64,000 nt of DNA from contig JAMWBK010000007.1 of NCBI GenBank assembly GCA_029953675.1, positions 2,108,001 through 2,172,000 on the forward strand. The letters are read 5' to 3'. How positions within the stretch are numbered: the first letter of the stretch is position 1; every line of letters begins with the position of its first letter. Both the position numbers and the translations under genes were made by a program. The stretch comes from Rhodosorus marinus. Taxonomy: Eukaryota > Rhodophyta > Stylonematophyceae > Stylonematales > Stylonemataceae. Shown here one piece after another: positions 19,577 to 31,329 of the stretch. The notes below the pieces were generated by a model. The model was not told where the DNA came from, did not search any database, and saw nothing but the letters and a program-made list of their open reading frames with translations.

Positions 19577-20338
19577 CTAGTTTGATCTCGCAAAAGTTGC
19601 TAGCTGCGAGATGGATTCCCTAATTTCTTCTATCAGGTCCAGCGGCTCGTCAAGATCTACATCCATGGTCTTGGAGAGCTCTGCAACCTGGCCTTTGTCA
19701 ACGTTGTTGAAGTATATCACCCTGTTGCTGAAAGCAATGTCAAGCAGTCTCTTCAGGGACACAGATATTTCTTCCTTTAGCTCTAGCGCTTTCTTTGAGT
19801 CCTTGCCGAATGTCTGCGCGACAGAGACAAAAAGGGATGAAGGCAGGAGGGTAAGACGTTCCGAGACCGACCTTTGTGTAGCTGTGAAGGGGGGCCCGCG
19901 ACAAACCTCGTCTATAACATGAACGACCTCGGGACTTTTTGAGCTCATCGACAGGAACATCAGCTCGCTTTTGATTGAGTTTCGGGCATCATCCCAGGCG
20001 AGCTTCTTTACCTGTTCCTTTATCTGGTCTAGCTTGGAGGGAGCAGAGCTTATTTCATCCAACACTTGTTTACTAGAAAACCGGATCTCGGAATCGATAT
20101 CCTTCGAATCCGTCGTATTCTTCCGCTCGGACCCTATAGGAGATCCCGATACCTTCTTCTTAGAACCCCCTTCCCTTCCATAGTAATCATCGATGGTCGG
20201 AACTGCCGCTAATCCTATTCCAGGTGTCAAACAGACCAAAGCAACGAGTACTGCCCTCTTGGAATCACAAACAACTTTTTCACACGGTTCACTCGCGAAG
20301 GACCGAAACTGAACACCCCAACAGAGCATCCTATCCAT
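19577..20338 (-). CDS. PsbQ-like protein of photosystem II, thylakoid lumen
   Basis: Two exons (20338-19907 and 19813-19577) encode 222 residues. The N-terminus looks bipartite: a short plastid-type leader (MDRMLCWGVQFRSF) then Arg and a Sec/Tat-like hydrophobic core (AVLVALVCLTPGIGLAA) suited to lumen export. The mature part is helical, and LDQIKEQVKKLAWDDARNSI followed by an SELMFLSM helix resembles the PsbQ four-helix bundle, including the Trp of its second helix segment. PsbQ-type proteins stabilise the oxygen-evolving cluster; red algae carry a 20-kDa PsbQ' form. The 93-nt intron (19814-19906, donor GTTTGT) is a multiple of three and has no in-frame stop, so retention would only insert 31 residues; its pyrimidine-rich acceptor and the poor fit of the insert favour splicing. 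A different helical lumen protein is possible. Confidence 0.55.
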   Translation of the reverse strand: MDRMLCWGVQFRSFASEPCEKVVCDSKRAVLVALVCLTPGIGLAAVPTIDDYYGREGGSKKKVSGSPIGSERKNTTDSKDIDSEIRFSSKQVLDEISSAPSKLDQIKEQVKKLAWDDARNSIKSELMFLSMSSKSPEVVHVIDEVCRGPPFTATQRSVSERLTLLPSSLFVSVAQTFGKDSKKALELKEEISVSLKRLLDIAFSNRVIYFNNVDKGQVAELSKTMDVDLDEPLDLIEEIRESISQLATFARSN

Positions 20339-21603
20339 GACTTCTAATGCAGCACGCTTACATGACCTGTCGCGGACACTTCGCAGTGTTTAGCTTCTCG
20401 TGGTCTTCTGGAACAACCTCCCGGACTTGGGCTCGACAACCTGTCCTCCTCCGTCGAACCTCCCACGTCAGTCCCAGGATCGGACTGGTGACGATGTCCG
20501 CTGGGGATGGCTGGTGTCCTGGGAACGAGCAGTAGTTTGATACAGCGATTTGGTGTTAATTTTTTTCTGGTTGCAGAATAATGAAACCCATAGGTTGGAG
20601 TTTCTCCTTCCCTCCCCAGCCCTCCCAGACAGAATTGATGCTCAAGACGTATTTGGTCGGTGCTCGCCGCGGCTGACGTCGTGGAGGCAATGGGGGCACT
20701 CACAGCTCGGATTGATGGGGTTTCGTGGACCACGATAGTTCTCGAGCAAAGCGACAATGAAGGAAATCAAAGCTTCACATACAAGCAATGTAGGAATCTG
20801 CGAGAATTTGTCTAGTACATTGAGACAGTGCTTCGAGAGGCCGAAGGAGTTTCGCGAGGCTAAAAACTATCGATTACCCGATAGCTCTGATCCGATCGTT
20901 TTGTGCCTTCCATTGTTCAAATCGATGGTGAGAAATAAATGCGAGTCAGAGCTGAAGGAGATCGAGGGGACTGAGCTCTATCTCAGATGATCAGGCCTCG
21001 CGGTCAGATATGGGTTTTGTCGAGGTAATGCGATCCCAATCCCTTGAAGAACACAATTGGGCCCTGGAACGCATAATGATGAGCGTTAAAGCGAATCGGA
21101 TTGGCAGCAAGAGTTCCTTCCGCTTCTCAGACTACCGTTCAGAGGCCTCGGCGAAATTCAGACTGGAGCGAAATCCTTCTGTTCAAGTCGGGGCCCGTAC
21201 TTTAAAGGTATCGCGAGATTGAGCGGGAGAAGCCAGCAGTCAGCAGGTCGACACACGCCAGATCTGACTCGGACTTCCAGAATAAACCCAACGTCAACAC
21301 GCCCCTATCCTCAGGGACCGACCAAAGCCCAAGCGTCGTTGAGCTGTAGGCTGATTGTACCCTCATCCTAAATCACCTGACCCCTTGATTCAACCCGTTT
21401 TGTGCAGGTGGATAGCCTTGTTATGTCGTGATCAGGAGTTTGGTGAGCTACGCGGTAAGCGAACTAACGCGTAGTCCTCGTGCGAAGGCAGAACCGCCAG
21501 CGTGAGAAGAAGCTTTTCTCCCGAGCTCGCTGATGCCGATTCATAAGGGCACCTGATTTCTGATGAAATCTAGAATTTAAATACTTTAGCAAATCATCTA
21601 AGG
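20339..21603. other. Spacer with weak plus-strand open frames
   Basis: Two ATG-started plus-strand frames (20757-20990, 77 aa, and 21010-21222, 70 aa) have protein-like composition, and a GTGAGA donor-like site lies inside the first, so a small spliced gene divergent to the PsbQ-like gene is conceivable. Neither resembles a known family. The rest shows no feature. Confidence 0.3.
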
Positions 21604-23700
21604 TCACTGCGCGAACGACTTCGAGCCTTCCCGCCCAGTCATCTTCTTGTACTCTAAGGACACCAAGCAGCCGACATGCGACTCGCTGAATTGTCCTTCA
21701 GTAGCCACCAGTCTAACTTTGCCGGACTTGCCGAACGTCCCATCGATTCTCGCGCGTACCATTGACGTCGAATCCTGTGCAGAGTTTTGGACATCGACTT
21801 TCATCCCAATAAACACGGGCTGGTTGTTTTCTCGGCTAAAGAGGTTCTTACAAATTGCCTCCTTGCTGTTCACAACCCTATCGATTTCTCCCTCTCTTCT
21901 CTTTTGAGTATGTATTCTCAACATCCTTCGCCAACTGATCCAGTGAGAAACGCTGCTCAGTGGCTAGTGAGGTTTGTCTTCACTTTCCCGTTCAGTAGTT
22001 GGCGTACCTTTCATCCATGCTGTGCATGACAATGCTTGAGAACGCTATCCTGCATGCGTTGCTTTTCGGGTCTGTATCAAGCTTTGTGCCCACTGCGATA
22101 GAGTTCAAGATAACACAGACTCGCTTCTCAAGTTCGAAGACCGCAAAATACCTATCATACGACGTTCGCTACAACGTCATTGGATACTGTCAGGATTAAC
22201 TTCCGGAAACGAATGCCGTACCTGCGATCATCCCTATGCTCCAGCTCTTGCTCACGTAAGAACTCCTTTTCGATAAGAGGCTTAGGTGACTCCTCATCGT
22301 CGGCTCCCTCTGAAAGCAGAGTCAGTCGAGCATCCACGACATCATGTCCCACGTGAAGCTGAAACTTGGCCATGGACTTGATTGGTTGTCGATAATATGA
22401 CACCGGGAATATGCTTCCGATGAGTACGTTGGAAACCTCGATAGCTCCAGGGGGTGAGGCAGCAAACTGTCTGGATGAGTAATGAAGCAGCAAACTTCAA
22501 ATTAGAAATCTTCTTGAATGAAGGGGTCTTGCCCTGGATCGTCAAGAAGTCAGCAGGATCGTGGAACAAACCGTTCTGGGATGTTCGAGTCCAGTCTGTC
22601 AATACTGAGTCCGACTCTTGCGCCTTTGCCAGCGACTGAAACTGATCGATGGAAGCATTGAATAGTCTTCACCTTCCTCACGAATCCACGAGCTGTGGTG
22701 GGAAATTCCAGTTCCATTCCTACCCGTACGACGCCTCCAAGCACCTTGAAACGAGTGTGAAAGAAGAAAGGGAAAGACAAAAAAAATTCCATATCAGCAA
22801 TTTGGCTACTCGGTGTAGGTCGCGCCGAACTATCAGTTCGTCTAGATAGTCCGCCAGCTTTGGAGAGCATCGTATGGCTCCTACCGTCCCTGTTAGTACA
22901 GTTCCTTGACCCTTAATCGGAAAAACGTGGTCGACAGCAAGGACTGTTATGCGGTCTTCTGCTCCGGAACTTTGGGAAGGAATCGAATCAACAAACTGGA
23001 AAAGCTTCTGCTTAAGGCTCTCTATGCCCAAGGCATTCCCTTCACGTGGTGCAGCGGCAACTCTCACAGTAGCAAACACTTGAAACCTAGCAATCGCGTG
23101 ACAGTTTCAGTATAGAGTGCGAGGCTTGGCTCCGGTCTAAAGACCTAAAGCTCCCCACAGGATTCTACGGATAGTCATTACTTGGTCTTCGCCAGGGTCT
23201 TCAGCACCTTCTGTTCCGTTGCCTGAAGACTTGCCTCGTCGACGAGATCAGCCTTGTTAAAGACCACCAGAACGTGGTTGATGTTTACGACTTCGCCAAT
23301 AACGATGCATTCGGCTGTCTGTGTTTGAATGCCCTTGCTAGCATCTATCACTAGCATCATGCCGTCTACAATTCGTGACCCACAGATAATCGTTCGCAGT
23401 AGACTGGCGTGCCCAGGGCAGTCCACCAGAGTAATCGTCTGCGATTCTCCTGAAAATCATTGGACTAGATGGATAAGGAAACCCGTTTAAAAGAACACGT
23501 CTGCGTTTGATGAAGAGACGCTCACCGTGATCATCTTCTCGGTCGATACAGCTGAAACCAAGGTCAAGGGTAATCCCCCTTGAGCGACTTTGCGGATGCC
23601 TGTCAAGTGATGCCGTTGACAATGTCGTGCTCAAGATCCGAACCAGGCTCGTTTTTCCGCAGTCTACATGGCCGAGCACCCCAATGCTCACGTTTTTCAT
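21604..23700 (-). CDS. EEFSEC: Selenocysteine-specific translation elongation factor (eEFSec)
   Basis: Seven exons (coding order 23700-23526, 23449-23182, 23086-22885, 22744-22572, 22470-22222, 22151-22008, 21925-21604) encode about 510 residues; human eEFSec has 596. The protein delivers Sec-tRNA to ribosomes at UGA codons marked by a SECIS element, using GTP. Seen: G1 GHVDCGKT (10-17), the eEFSec-specific SRGITLDLGFS switch region, G3 DCPGH (68-72), G4 NKAD (123-126), domain 2 HVFPIKGQGTVLTGTV, domain 3 with IKSMAKFQLHVGHDVV, then NACRIAFSSIVMH, and the C-terminal domain 4 with GTFGKSGKVRLV. Ordinary EF-Tu and EF-1alpha lack domain 4. Six introns of 70-140 nt are all in phase. The acceptor of the last exon (21925) is the least certain point, as several AG sites fit. 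The presence of the gene means the organism makes selenoproteins. Confidence 0.93.
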
Positions 23701-25515
23701 CTCTTGGTCGCTCGCCGGCTCTTAGAACCAAACGGATGGCTTAACCTAGTGAAACCCGTCAACCTCCAATGCAGAGTCTAGCCGCGTCTGCAGGTTCGTG
23801 AGAATTCATCTTGGTCGCCAAGGCACGCCGCGTTTCACTTTCGCGCACAGGGTTGGAGGCGCAGTCTCCTTCCCCCCGCAGTTGAATGTAGTGCTTCACC
23901 GAGGACTTTCTAACAGAGAAGGGGCAACGACTAGTAGTATTTGCACTTCCTGAATCAGCCTCTAGCAACGAAGCCTTTGTGGGAAATCTACACGATCATG
24001 CTGCGAAGGAAGTTTCTTTTTGTGACTCGGCTCATCCCGTGACAGTGACCGGTAGATGCGATAGAGGAACACGATGGGGATGTAAACAAGATCGCACGTC
24101 CGTAAACACCTATAGCACTTTGTCCCGGGGGGGGGCGCGTAGACCAGGCGATTGGAAACGTGAGATACCGCAACTCATTTCCGGGGCAATATCCATTGTC
24201 CCTCCTGCGAACGTGATGTCTCATGCGCCACCTCTGGTGCATGAGAGCCCCGGGCAACGGGGGCAGGCAAATGGTTTCACCCGCAACAATTTTACGGTGC
24301 TTCCTTTTCGTTGCCCGTACGACTTGGAAGTTGTTTTTTTTCAGAAACGTTGGGGCGGGGGAGGATGTATTCCTCTTCTCCCCCATTCGGCGGGTTTGTC
24401 CCGAAACGCTATGCTTTCTTCACACGGTAATTACGTTTGTACTCAATATTCAAGTCGGAGGACTGGCTGGATGCTGGCTAGCTAAAACTCGAGGTGAACC
24501 ATCAAAAACCCGGCCTAGTCCATTCTTTACGCTACGCCAGATTCTAAATGTACTGGAAATTATCCTGCCTGGGATTAATTTCATGGAGAACCTGGATCTC
24601 CGACCTGTTTCGACTCAACAAGCCCCACCTCAATCGCTTTCACCCGTCTTTGCGCCCAACCGAACGGAACTCATGCTTATGTCCACCGTTATCCCTTAGC
24701 TTATCTAGATACTCGTTTCCTAGAAGTAGCTGGACTGCTTAGTGGCTCCTGTTCTGGCTTTTCTAGATCAGAAAGGGGTCGAAGAATAGCGAAATGAAGT
24801 CACCCTGCCCCACAGCCGTCATTGGTGTTCCAACTGCAGGCCCCTTTCCAAGATACTCTAGTCAATTTTAAAACAAAAACAAAGTTCCTTCTACTGGAAT
24901 ATTCAATACCTTGAATCGTAAAATACCTTTAAACGTCAAGGATCCTCTCCTTCATAAAATATCGCTAATTCTGGATTTGGCTGTGCTGCAACCCGCGATA
25001 CGGTTAAAGCACTCGGCGCATCGATAAAGAAATTGTTTTACTTTCTAAATATTTTTGAGCTATGTGTTCTTTTAGTTTGATTCTATTCGCTAATAGCTCA
25101 ACGCACTTTGAAGCGGTCCAATGATCGTATCGGAGCCGAAAGCAGTCTTGTTTTGAAGGCGAGGTTTGAAATTTCAAATATATAATGTTGTCGTTATATT
25201 TTCAAGCTTTTAGTTGATGCCGTTATATGACAATCGATTTGAAATTTTTCATTCGCAAATGGAAAGAATATATTTTCATTTTTTTTAAGTTAGCCGGGAA
25301 AAGGGTCATTAACGAAAAAAACCGAAACTCCGCCAAAATTGGAAAGAAGGGACGGGGTCCGGAATGAGCGGCAGTTTTAAAAGTTGGATGAAAGTCAACC
25401 GCTTTCTATGAATCTCGTTGGAAAAGGATCGCTTTGGATAATATTGAGGAAGGAATAGAATATTTGAATATTCTCCTGAAATGTTGGCTCTACGAGCTTG
25501 GTATGACCGTCCTTG
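23701..25515. other. Non-coding spacer before alpha-tubulin
   Basis: This is the 5' flank of EEFSEC and the upstream region of the tubulin gene. An open frame of 168 codons at 23979-24485 begins with GTG, overlaps an antisense frame and matches nothing. There is a G-run near 24127. The last 600 bp is AT-rich. No supported gene. Confidence 0.5.
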
Positions 25516-25523
25516 TATAAAAA
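25516..25523 (+). promoter_or_regulatory. TATA box of the alpha-tubulin gene
   Basis: TATAAAAA lies 187 bp before the start codon, at the end of an AT-rich region, with GC-richer sequence following. It is the best TATA candidate for this normally highly expressed gene. The leader implied would be about 160 nt. Confidence 0.55.
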
Positions 25524-25709
25524 GCCGAGGCTTCGAGTACATCGAATTCCAAACTGGGAGGGTTGGAAGAACTCATTGGAAAGGTTTGGACGGTGCTACC
25601 TTGAAGCAACAATCCGAGCCCATACTAGTGTGACGGTTGTAAGACCCTTGAAGATTGAGATTAAGAAAGTGAAAAGCTTTTTTTTGAGTTGCAAGAATCT
25701 AGAAGCAGA

Positions 25710-27147
25710 ATGAGGGAAATTATTTCACTCCACATCGGACAGGCTGGAGTTCAGGTTGCCAACTCCTGCTGGGAGCTGTTTTGTCTTGGTAAGCCCACTA
25801 CGAGTGGATCGAATATCAAATACGAGGAGCTTCTTCTAAGCGCGGAGCTGTGTTTGTTTCTTCCGTTTTCGGTCTCTTTTAGAGCACGGCATTACCCCTG
25901 ATGGTACCCTCAAGGAAGGAGCCAATCCGAATGATACTGCTTTCTCCACCTTTTTCTCTGAGACTGGAAGCGGAAAGTACGTCCCCCGTGCTCTGTTCCT
26001 TGATCTCGAGCCCACCGTCATCGACGAAGTGCGCAGTGGAGCATACAAGAAGCTTTACAACCCCTCCCAGTTGATCTCTGGCAAGGAAGACGCTGCAAAC
26101 AACTACGCTCGTGGACATTACACAGTTGGCAAGGAGATCGTTGACGTCGCTCTTGATAGAATCAGGAAGCTTACGGATAACTGTGACGGACTTCAGGGAT
26201 TCCTTGTGTTCAACTCGGTCGGTGGTGGAACCGGGTCTGGCCTTGGGTCTCTTCTCCTCGAGCGTCTATCCGTGGACTTCGGGAAGAAGTCGAAGCTTGC
26301 GTTTACGGTATACCCATCTCCACAAGTGTCGACGGCAGTTGTAGAGCCTTACAACTCGGTGTTATCCACTCATGCGCTTCTCGAGCATACTGATATCGCG
26401 GTCATGCTTGACAATGAAGCTATTTACGACATTGCGCGCCGTTCTTTGGACATTGAACGCCCGACATACCAGAACTTGAACAGGCTGATCGCTCAAGTTA
26501 TTTCGTCTATTACGTCGTCGCTACGATTCGACGGGGCGTTGAACGTGGACATCAACGAGTTCCAGACCAATTTGGTCCCTTACCCGAGAATCCACTTCAT
26601 GCTTTCTTCGTACGCACCTGTGATTTCTTGCGAGCGTGCACATCATGAGCAGATGTCAGTTTCTGAGATTACTACTAGTGCCTTTGAGCCGTCCTCAATG
26701 ATGGCCAAATGTGACCCGCGCCACGGCAAGTACATGGCATGCTGTCTTATGTACCGAGGTGACGTTGTTCCGAACGATGTTAATGCGGCAGTAACCTCGA
26801 TCAAGAACAAGAGGACTATTCAATTTGTTGACTGGTGTCCGACTGGATTCAAGTGTGGCATCAACGGACAGGCCCCGACCTCTGTTCCTGGAACGGATAT
26901 GGCTGACGTGAAGCGCGCAGTTTGTATGATCGCGAACTCGACGGCAATCGCTGAGGTATTCTCACGTATTGATCACAAGTTTGACCTCATGTACGCCAAA
27001 CGTGCATTTGTTCACTGGTACGTTGGAGAGGGAATGGAAGAGGGTGAATTCACCGAAGCCCGAGAGGATCTTGCTGCCCTTGAGAAGGACTACGAAGAAG
27101 TCGGTAACGACGCTGGAGATGGTGAGGACGATGAGGAGGCATTTTAA
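25710..27147 (+). CDS. TUBA: Alpha-tubulin
   Basis: Two exons (25710-25788 and 25883-27147) encode 447 residues, the normal length. Alpha-tubulin pairs with beta-tubulin to build microtubules. The MREI start, the GTP-binding [16 protein letters not shown] motif, the [16 protein letters not shown] segment, [16 protein letters not shown] and the acidic tail (GEDDEEAF) are all seen. The 94-nt intron splits the Glu codon at residue 27 (WELFCL|EHGI). Two departures stand out: the loop around residue 40, where most alpha-tubulins have an acetylatable Lys40, reads [12 protein letters not shown] with Ala at position 40; and the tail ends in Phe, not Tyr. Loss of Lys40 is known in lineages without cilia. 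No other tubulin gene is in the window. Confidence 0.98.
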
Positions 27148-28453
27148 GCCCTGTTCCAGCATCGCTACAAAGCGAGGATAAAATTGTGAAAGCGTAAAAC
27201 ATGAGGCTAGCCAGCATCTTCAGTATGCCTTTGGACCGAACGATTGGGCGGCTGTCAAGAAGCTGTGTTCCAACAGTTTTGCTTGTCTGGATGTTCTGTT
27301 TGTTTTGTACCACAGTGGCCTATTAGTATCCATCCTGCCTGGATCGTTGCAACGACATGGAGAGTAAAAATGATAAAGTTGTTATGTACAGAACGATATC
27401 CATGGCGGAACATTAAATAGAGGATCACGGACCACCAGGATTCCCTCACAGCCGTGATTCGCTTAGCATTCGAGTTCTGCGAGTTTTTCTCGAGGTCCCT
27501 GCGATGGAACATTCTTCCCCGCCGCTGCCACCAACTTTGAGCAGGTAAGCCGAGAAAGACAAAGTTTGCCTTGAGAGCTGACGACTTGCCATGCGAGAGA
27601 CAGAACTACATCCCAGTCAAGAAACTGGGATGTTAGTCACTAGTCCGGGCGGACGGGACTCTGGCAATGAGCTGTTCTGAATCTGGCGTTCTTCCTTTTT
27701 AGAATCGACTCCGTGAAGGTCTGCTGGAGAAAACCGCGTCCGGAAAAGAAACTATGTTTAGGTTGAAGAGCTGTCCTCTCAAAGTAGTTCTCGCTTGCGT
27801 GGTTAGGAGAATCCCCTTACCCCAGACTAACGCAGCCGTAGCTTTTAGTCTGCAGCTGACTTCTGCAGCGCGCACAAGTCTAGGCTGGAAGAATCCCATT
27901 TTATGGCTAGCATGTTTGGATGAGCTCTATCTTGTGATGCTTTAACACAGACATTCGGCTACCGCGCAGTTTCGAGATATGCAGCCCTAGACATTGAACA
28001 TCTTTAACACTGGTTAGCGTTTCCACTTGACCATCCACGAGCTTTTCTAACAATGGTGATCCAACACATTCCGCTCGGTTTGCTTTCACGGCATACGCCA
28101 GTGGCATCCGGAGAAATGAGCAGAGGGCAAGCAATATCTCGAGCACGGACTGGATCAACCGTTTCGAGATAGTCTAATTAAAGTAGGAGTCGATGACCGG
28201 ACGCCGGGGAGGAGGCGGGGAGCGCAGATCAATAGCTAACCCGTACGCGGCAAACGACCGTGTCTTTTGGTTTTAATGGAGACCTTCTTTGTCATCTCTT
28301 ATGAAGTGCTTCACAACATCCATGCGACCCGAACAGCATCTGCACGGATGCTTGCTGACCCCCTATTCCTACTTGAGGGGACTACGTGGTGGAACTCTCC
28401 CAGATCCGCGATAGTCCTACGAGTAGTGTTTGAGACTGATTCGTGGGAGTGCG

Positions 28454-28657
28454 ATGAATTTAGAGACCTCCTGCACGGTGAGCGGTCTACAAAACCGCTT
28501 TGCCGACCTCTTAAAGGCGGACATGAAGCTCCAAGATTCTTGTCTGGAAGAAATTCAACCGCAAAGCATGAGAATTTCACCCACGTCAGGCCCGCGTCAG
28601 CCGAAAGAAACAATCCTTCGTCGTAAGAGCAGTTTCCATGACACAGCTATGGCCTAG
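28454..28657 (+). CDS. Hypothetical small protein (67 aa)
   Basis: An ATG-initiated frame with balanced, soluble, helix-prone composition (NRFADLLKADMKLQDSCLEE) and a basic C-terminal third. There is no known domain, splice evidence or promoter. It is listed because its composition is better than that of surrounding frames, but chance is a real alternative. Confidence 0.2.
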   Translation: MNLETSCTVSGLQNRFADLLKADMKLQDSCLEEIQPQSMRISPTSGPRQPKETILRRKSSFHDTAMA

Positions 28658-29222
28658 TTTTCCTTCCGAAGACGTTTTGGAGTAAGCGGTGCGCAATGGA
28701 CTCAACCAAGACTGAGGTGCGCGTACTGAGACAGTCCGTCTATCTCGAAAAGAGATCTCACCGATGGAGTTCCGATCCATGGGTATACTCGAGATGCTGG
28801 CCAGCTCGCTTCTATGTTTTCAGGGCTCTATCCTTGAAACTAGGGAGCAACCATACACAGAAGTGTGTTGCATGAAACCGCTAGGAACAGCTTTTTCCCG
28901 TATCTGCTATGGCGGAGCATAGAAGCACAGATATACATGCTCTCAATCAACTCGAGATCGAATGGTCAGTCAGTGACCATCAACATAATATATCTCTCCA
29001 GCATCTAACAGCACGCAAATACATCGCACTCAAGCACACTCTGTTAGCAAACATATTTCTGCAACCAGCAGATCCGTACCTTGAGCTACAGGAAAAGCGT
29101 CAGCCCGAAGCTGCAAACGGGGGGACTGCCTGACGTGCCCAGAATTTGCCCCCTGATCAACGAAACATTCTTCATTGAATCATGACTTGGTGTCGGTTGA
29201 GTAAACGTGCACCAGCTTCGCG

Positions 29223-29438
29223 ATGGAAAAGGCATATCAGATCAATTTCAAGGATGCCTACGAGCTTCCAGCAGGCGTGTTGGATCAGTTGACTCTTGCT
29301 GAAGAGCAGAGCATCTACACGAAAGTCCTACTCAGCGCTACATTTTCTACGAGATGTGTAATTTCCGATAAGGGCGTTGCCCTTGAGGTACGCAATCCCA
29401 AAACAACGTCTAACGATTCGAAGCATCTAATTCGTTGA
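29223..29438 (+). CDS. Hypothetical small protein (71 aa)
   Basis: An ATG-initiated frame with protein-like composition (INFKDAYELPAGVLDQLTLA, then SIYTKVLLSATFSTRC). A donor-like GAG|GTACGC falls inside near 29388, so it may be a first exon of a longer gene, but no continuation was found. I do not recognise it. Confidence 0.25.
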   Translation: MEKAYQINFKDAYELPAGVLDQLTLAEEQSIYTKVLLSATFSTRCVISDKGVALEVRNPKTTSNDSKHLIR

Positions 29439-31329
29439 CGTTTACGAGCTGAACACAAAAAAGGGAACCACGTGGACTCCCATCGAGCCATGTGAAAGAA
29501 CCAGCACCGAGGATATCGGATCTCGGCACTCAATCTCACCCCCAACAACCAATCAAAAAGTTTTTCTGATGATATTTAGTAATAAGGAAAATATATTGGA
29601 TAGATCTTTCTAGGTCGCAATCAAAATCAGCGACTAGTTGGTTTGAGTCGCTTCAAATGGACGTCGACTGGCCATCTCTGTTCAGATTTGTTTGTGATCC
29701 ATTTCCAGAAAGTCTCAAAAAAAATCTCCTTTGAAGCCTGCGCAAAATTCGAAACTAGCGCGAGAACGCTGACCACTCGGAGTTGTGTCGTTTCGGGAAT
29801 GGACGGTCCAGAGAACCAATAGAAGGAGGTTTGACTATTGATTGGATAGTTTTAAGTTCTGATGACCGCGAACGAATCGAGGTAATGGTGGCCACCCCCT
29901 TACGGCATAGTGATTCGTAAACCAGCGAATTCATGTTGATATTGACTTTTCGGAGCTTGGAGGGGGAGTGGAATCATTGGGCAGCTGCACTCAATTTCCC
30001 AAACCTGTTTTTGGGCTGTCAACTATTCCAGTTTGGGTTGAAAATATGGAGGATTTTGTTTGAGCAGCCGTTCTTGAGGAAAAGGCGAGTACCCGGCCTC
30101 CATTTTTCCGAAAATTTTGAAACAAGGCATGTGCAACGATCTCTTGTCCGAAAACTGAATTAATATATAAATAAGCTATAATCTCCCATGGGCAATCATT
30201 TATTCTGGAGAAACGTCCAGATTCATTGGGGAAATCGAAGTCATATATCTTTCAAGAGTTGATTTAGATGCCAACTTAAGCTGGGGGTTAGAAACGCACA
30301 ATATAGATCGAACACGATAAATCCTTGGTCGTAGATGATATATTAAAAGTATAAAAATACAAATTATAGGGAAATATCGTACTAATCGCTATCCTTCAAG
30401 AAAATCCGCCCCAATACAGGAGCCAAAGACTCTTGCCACGCCTAGGAGATAGATGAGGTAAAGCTTCCATAAGAACAATACAGACAAAACACGCATTTTT
30501 TTGGTCCAATTATCTTTGTCCAGCACCCAACACATAGCGGTGAGAATACTTAAATCTCCCCAGCCCCAGCTGAAAAAATCTGAAACGATGCATATCATTC
30601 CTTGAAGCGAACGGAGCGGGTTAGATTACGCTTGACAAGGTACTATTCATATTTATGAATTATTAAGCACTTATTTTGCCGGGAAATATAAGAGAATGTA
30701 CCCCCCATTGGGCCCAAAAAAATACCTACTCGAGTATACCCTTTTGTTCTAACCCCCTTACGGAATATTTACTTTCATGATCTTCCTTTTTGCTTGTTTT
30801 TGATCGAATCTGGAGAGATGGTGCCTACCAATTTTTTTTCATTTTTGGGAATTTTGTGGTTTCTTGGAGGGGTGGTGGAAAAACAAAAAAATACCAACCG
30901 AACTGTGCATTTGTGCCCGTTTACTTTGTAACATTGAAGCTTACTTCTTCTCAAGCATTTCTTGGAGCAAAAGAGGTGAGAAAAAGCCTTGAGCGCAGAG
31001 TGGGTAGGCGGGAGGGGGATATGTTAGTGATATCTGTTGTCGCTGGGGTGGAGTGGAGGTATGGTTATGGGATGGAGCATGCTTATGATTGAACGTTTGG
31101 GCATGTGATGGCGTTGGTTTAACTTGTTCATTTTTTGGTTGCTCGAGACGGTTGGAATTTGCTTTTTAAGCCTTGGGATTTCGAGCTTCTAGTGTTGCGC
31201 GGCGTGCTTGAGTGCGCGGCAGTTTGGTTTGGCGTAATTGTCTTCGAGAGGATGGATGTGTTTGTGTCCAGTTTAGTCTAAGTTGGGGTACAGGAATTGG
31301 GTTTGGAGCGCTTGTCGGGTTTGTTCAAG

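Larger units (their letters stand above)
27148..31329. other. Gene-poor 4-kb region
   Basis: After the tubulin gene there is no recognisable gene for about 4 kb. Three small ATG-started plus-strand frames (28454, 28909 and 29223) are protein-like but unidentified; two are listed separately. From 29550 to 31100 the DNA is AT-rich with many stops in all frames. No tRNA, rRNA or element motif was recognised. Confidence 0.45.

Noticed and set aside
22008..22030. In-frame TGA after MDERYANY in EEFSEC read as a selenocysteine codon
   Set aside because: A GTACGC donor directly before it, and an in-phase downstream exon, explain the sequence by splicing.
23979..24485. Open frame of 168 codons on the plus strand with an overlapping antisense frame
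   Set aside because: It begins with GTG, has no motif, and both strands being open points to stop-poor composition.
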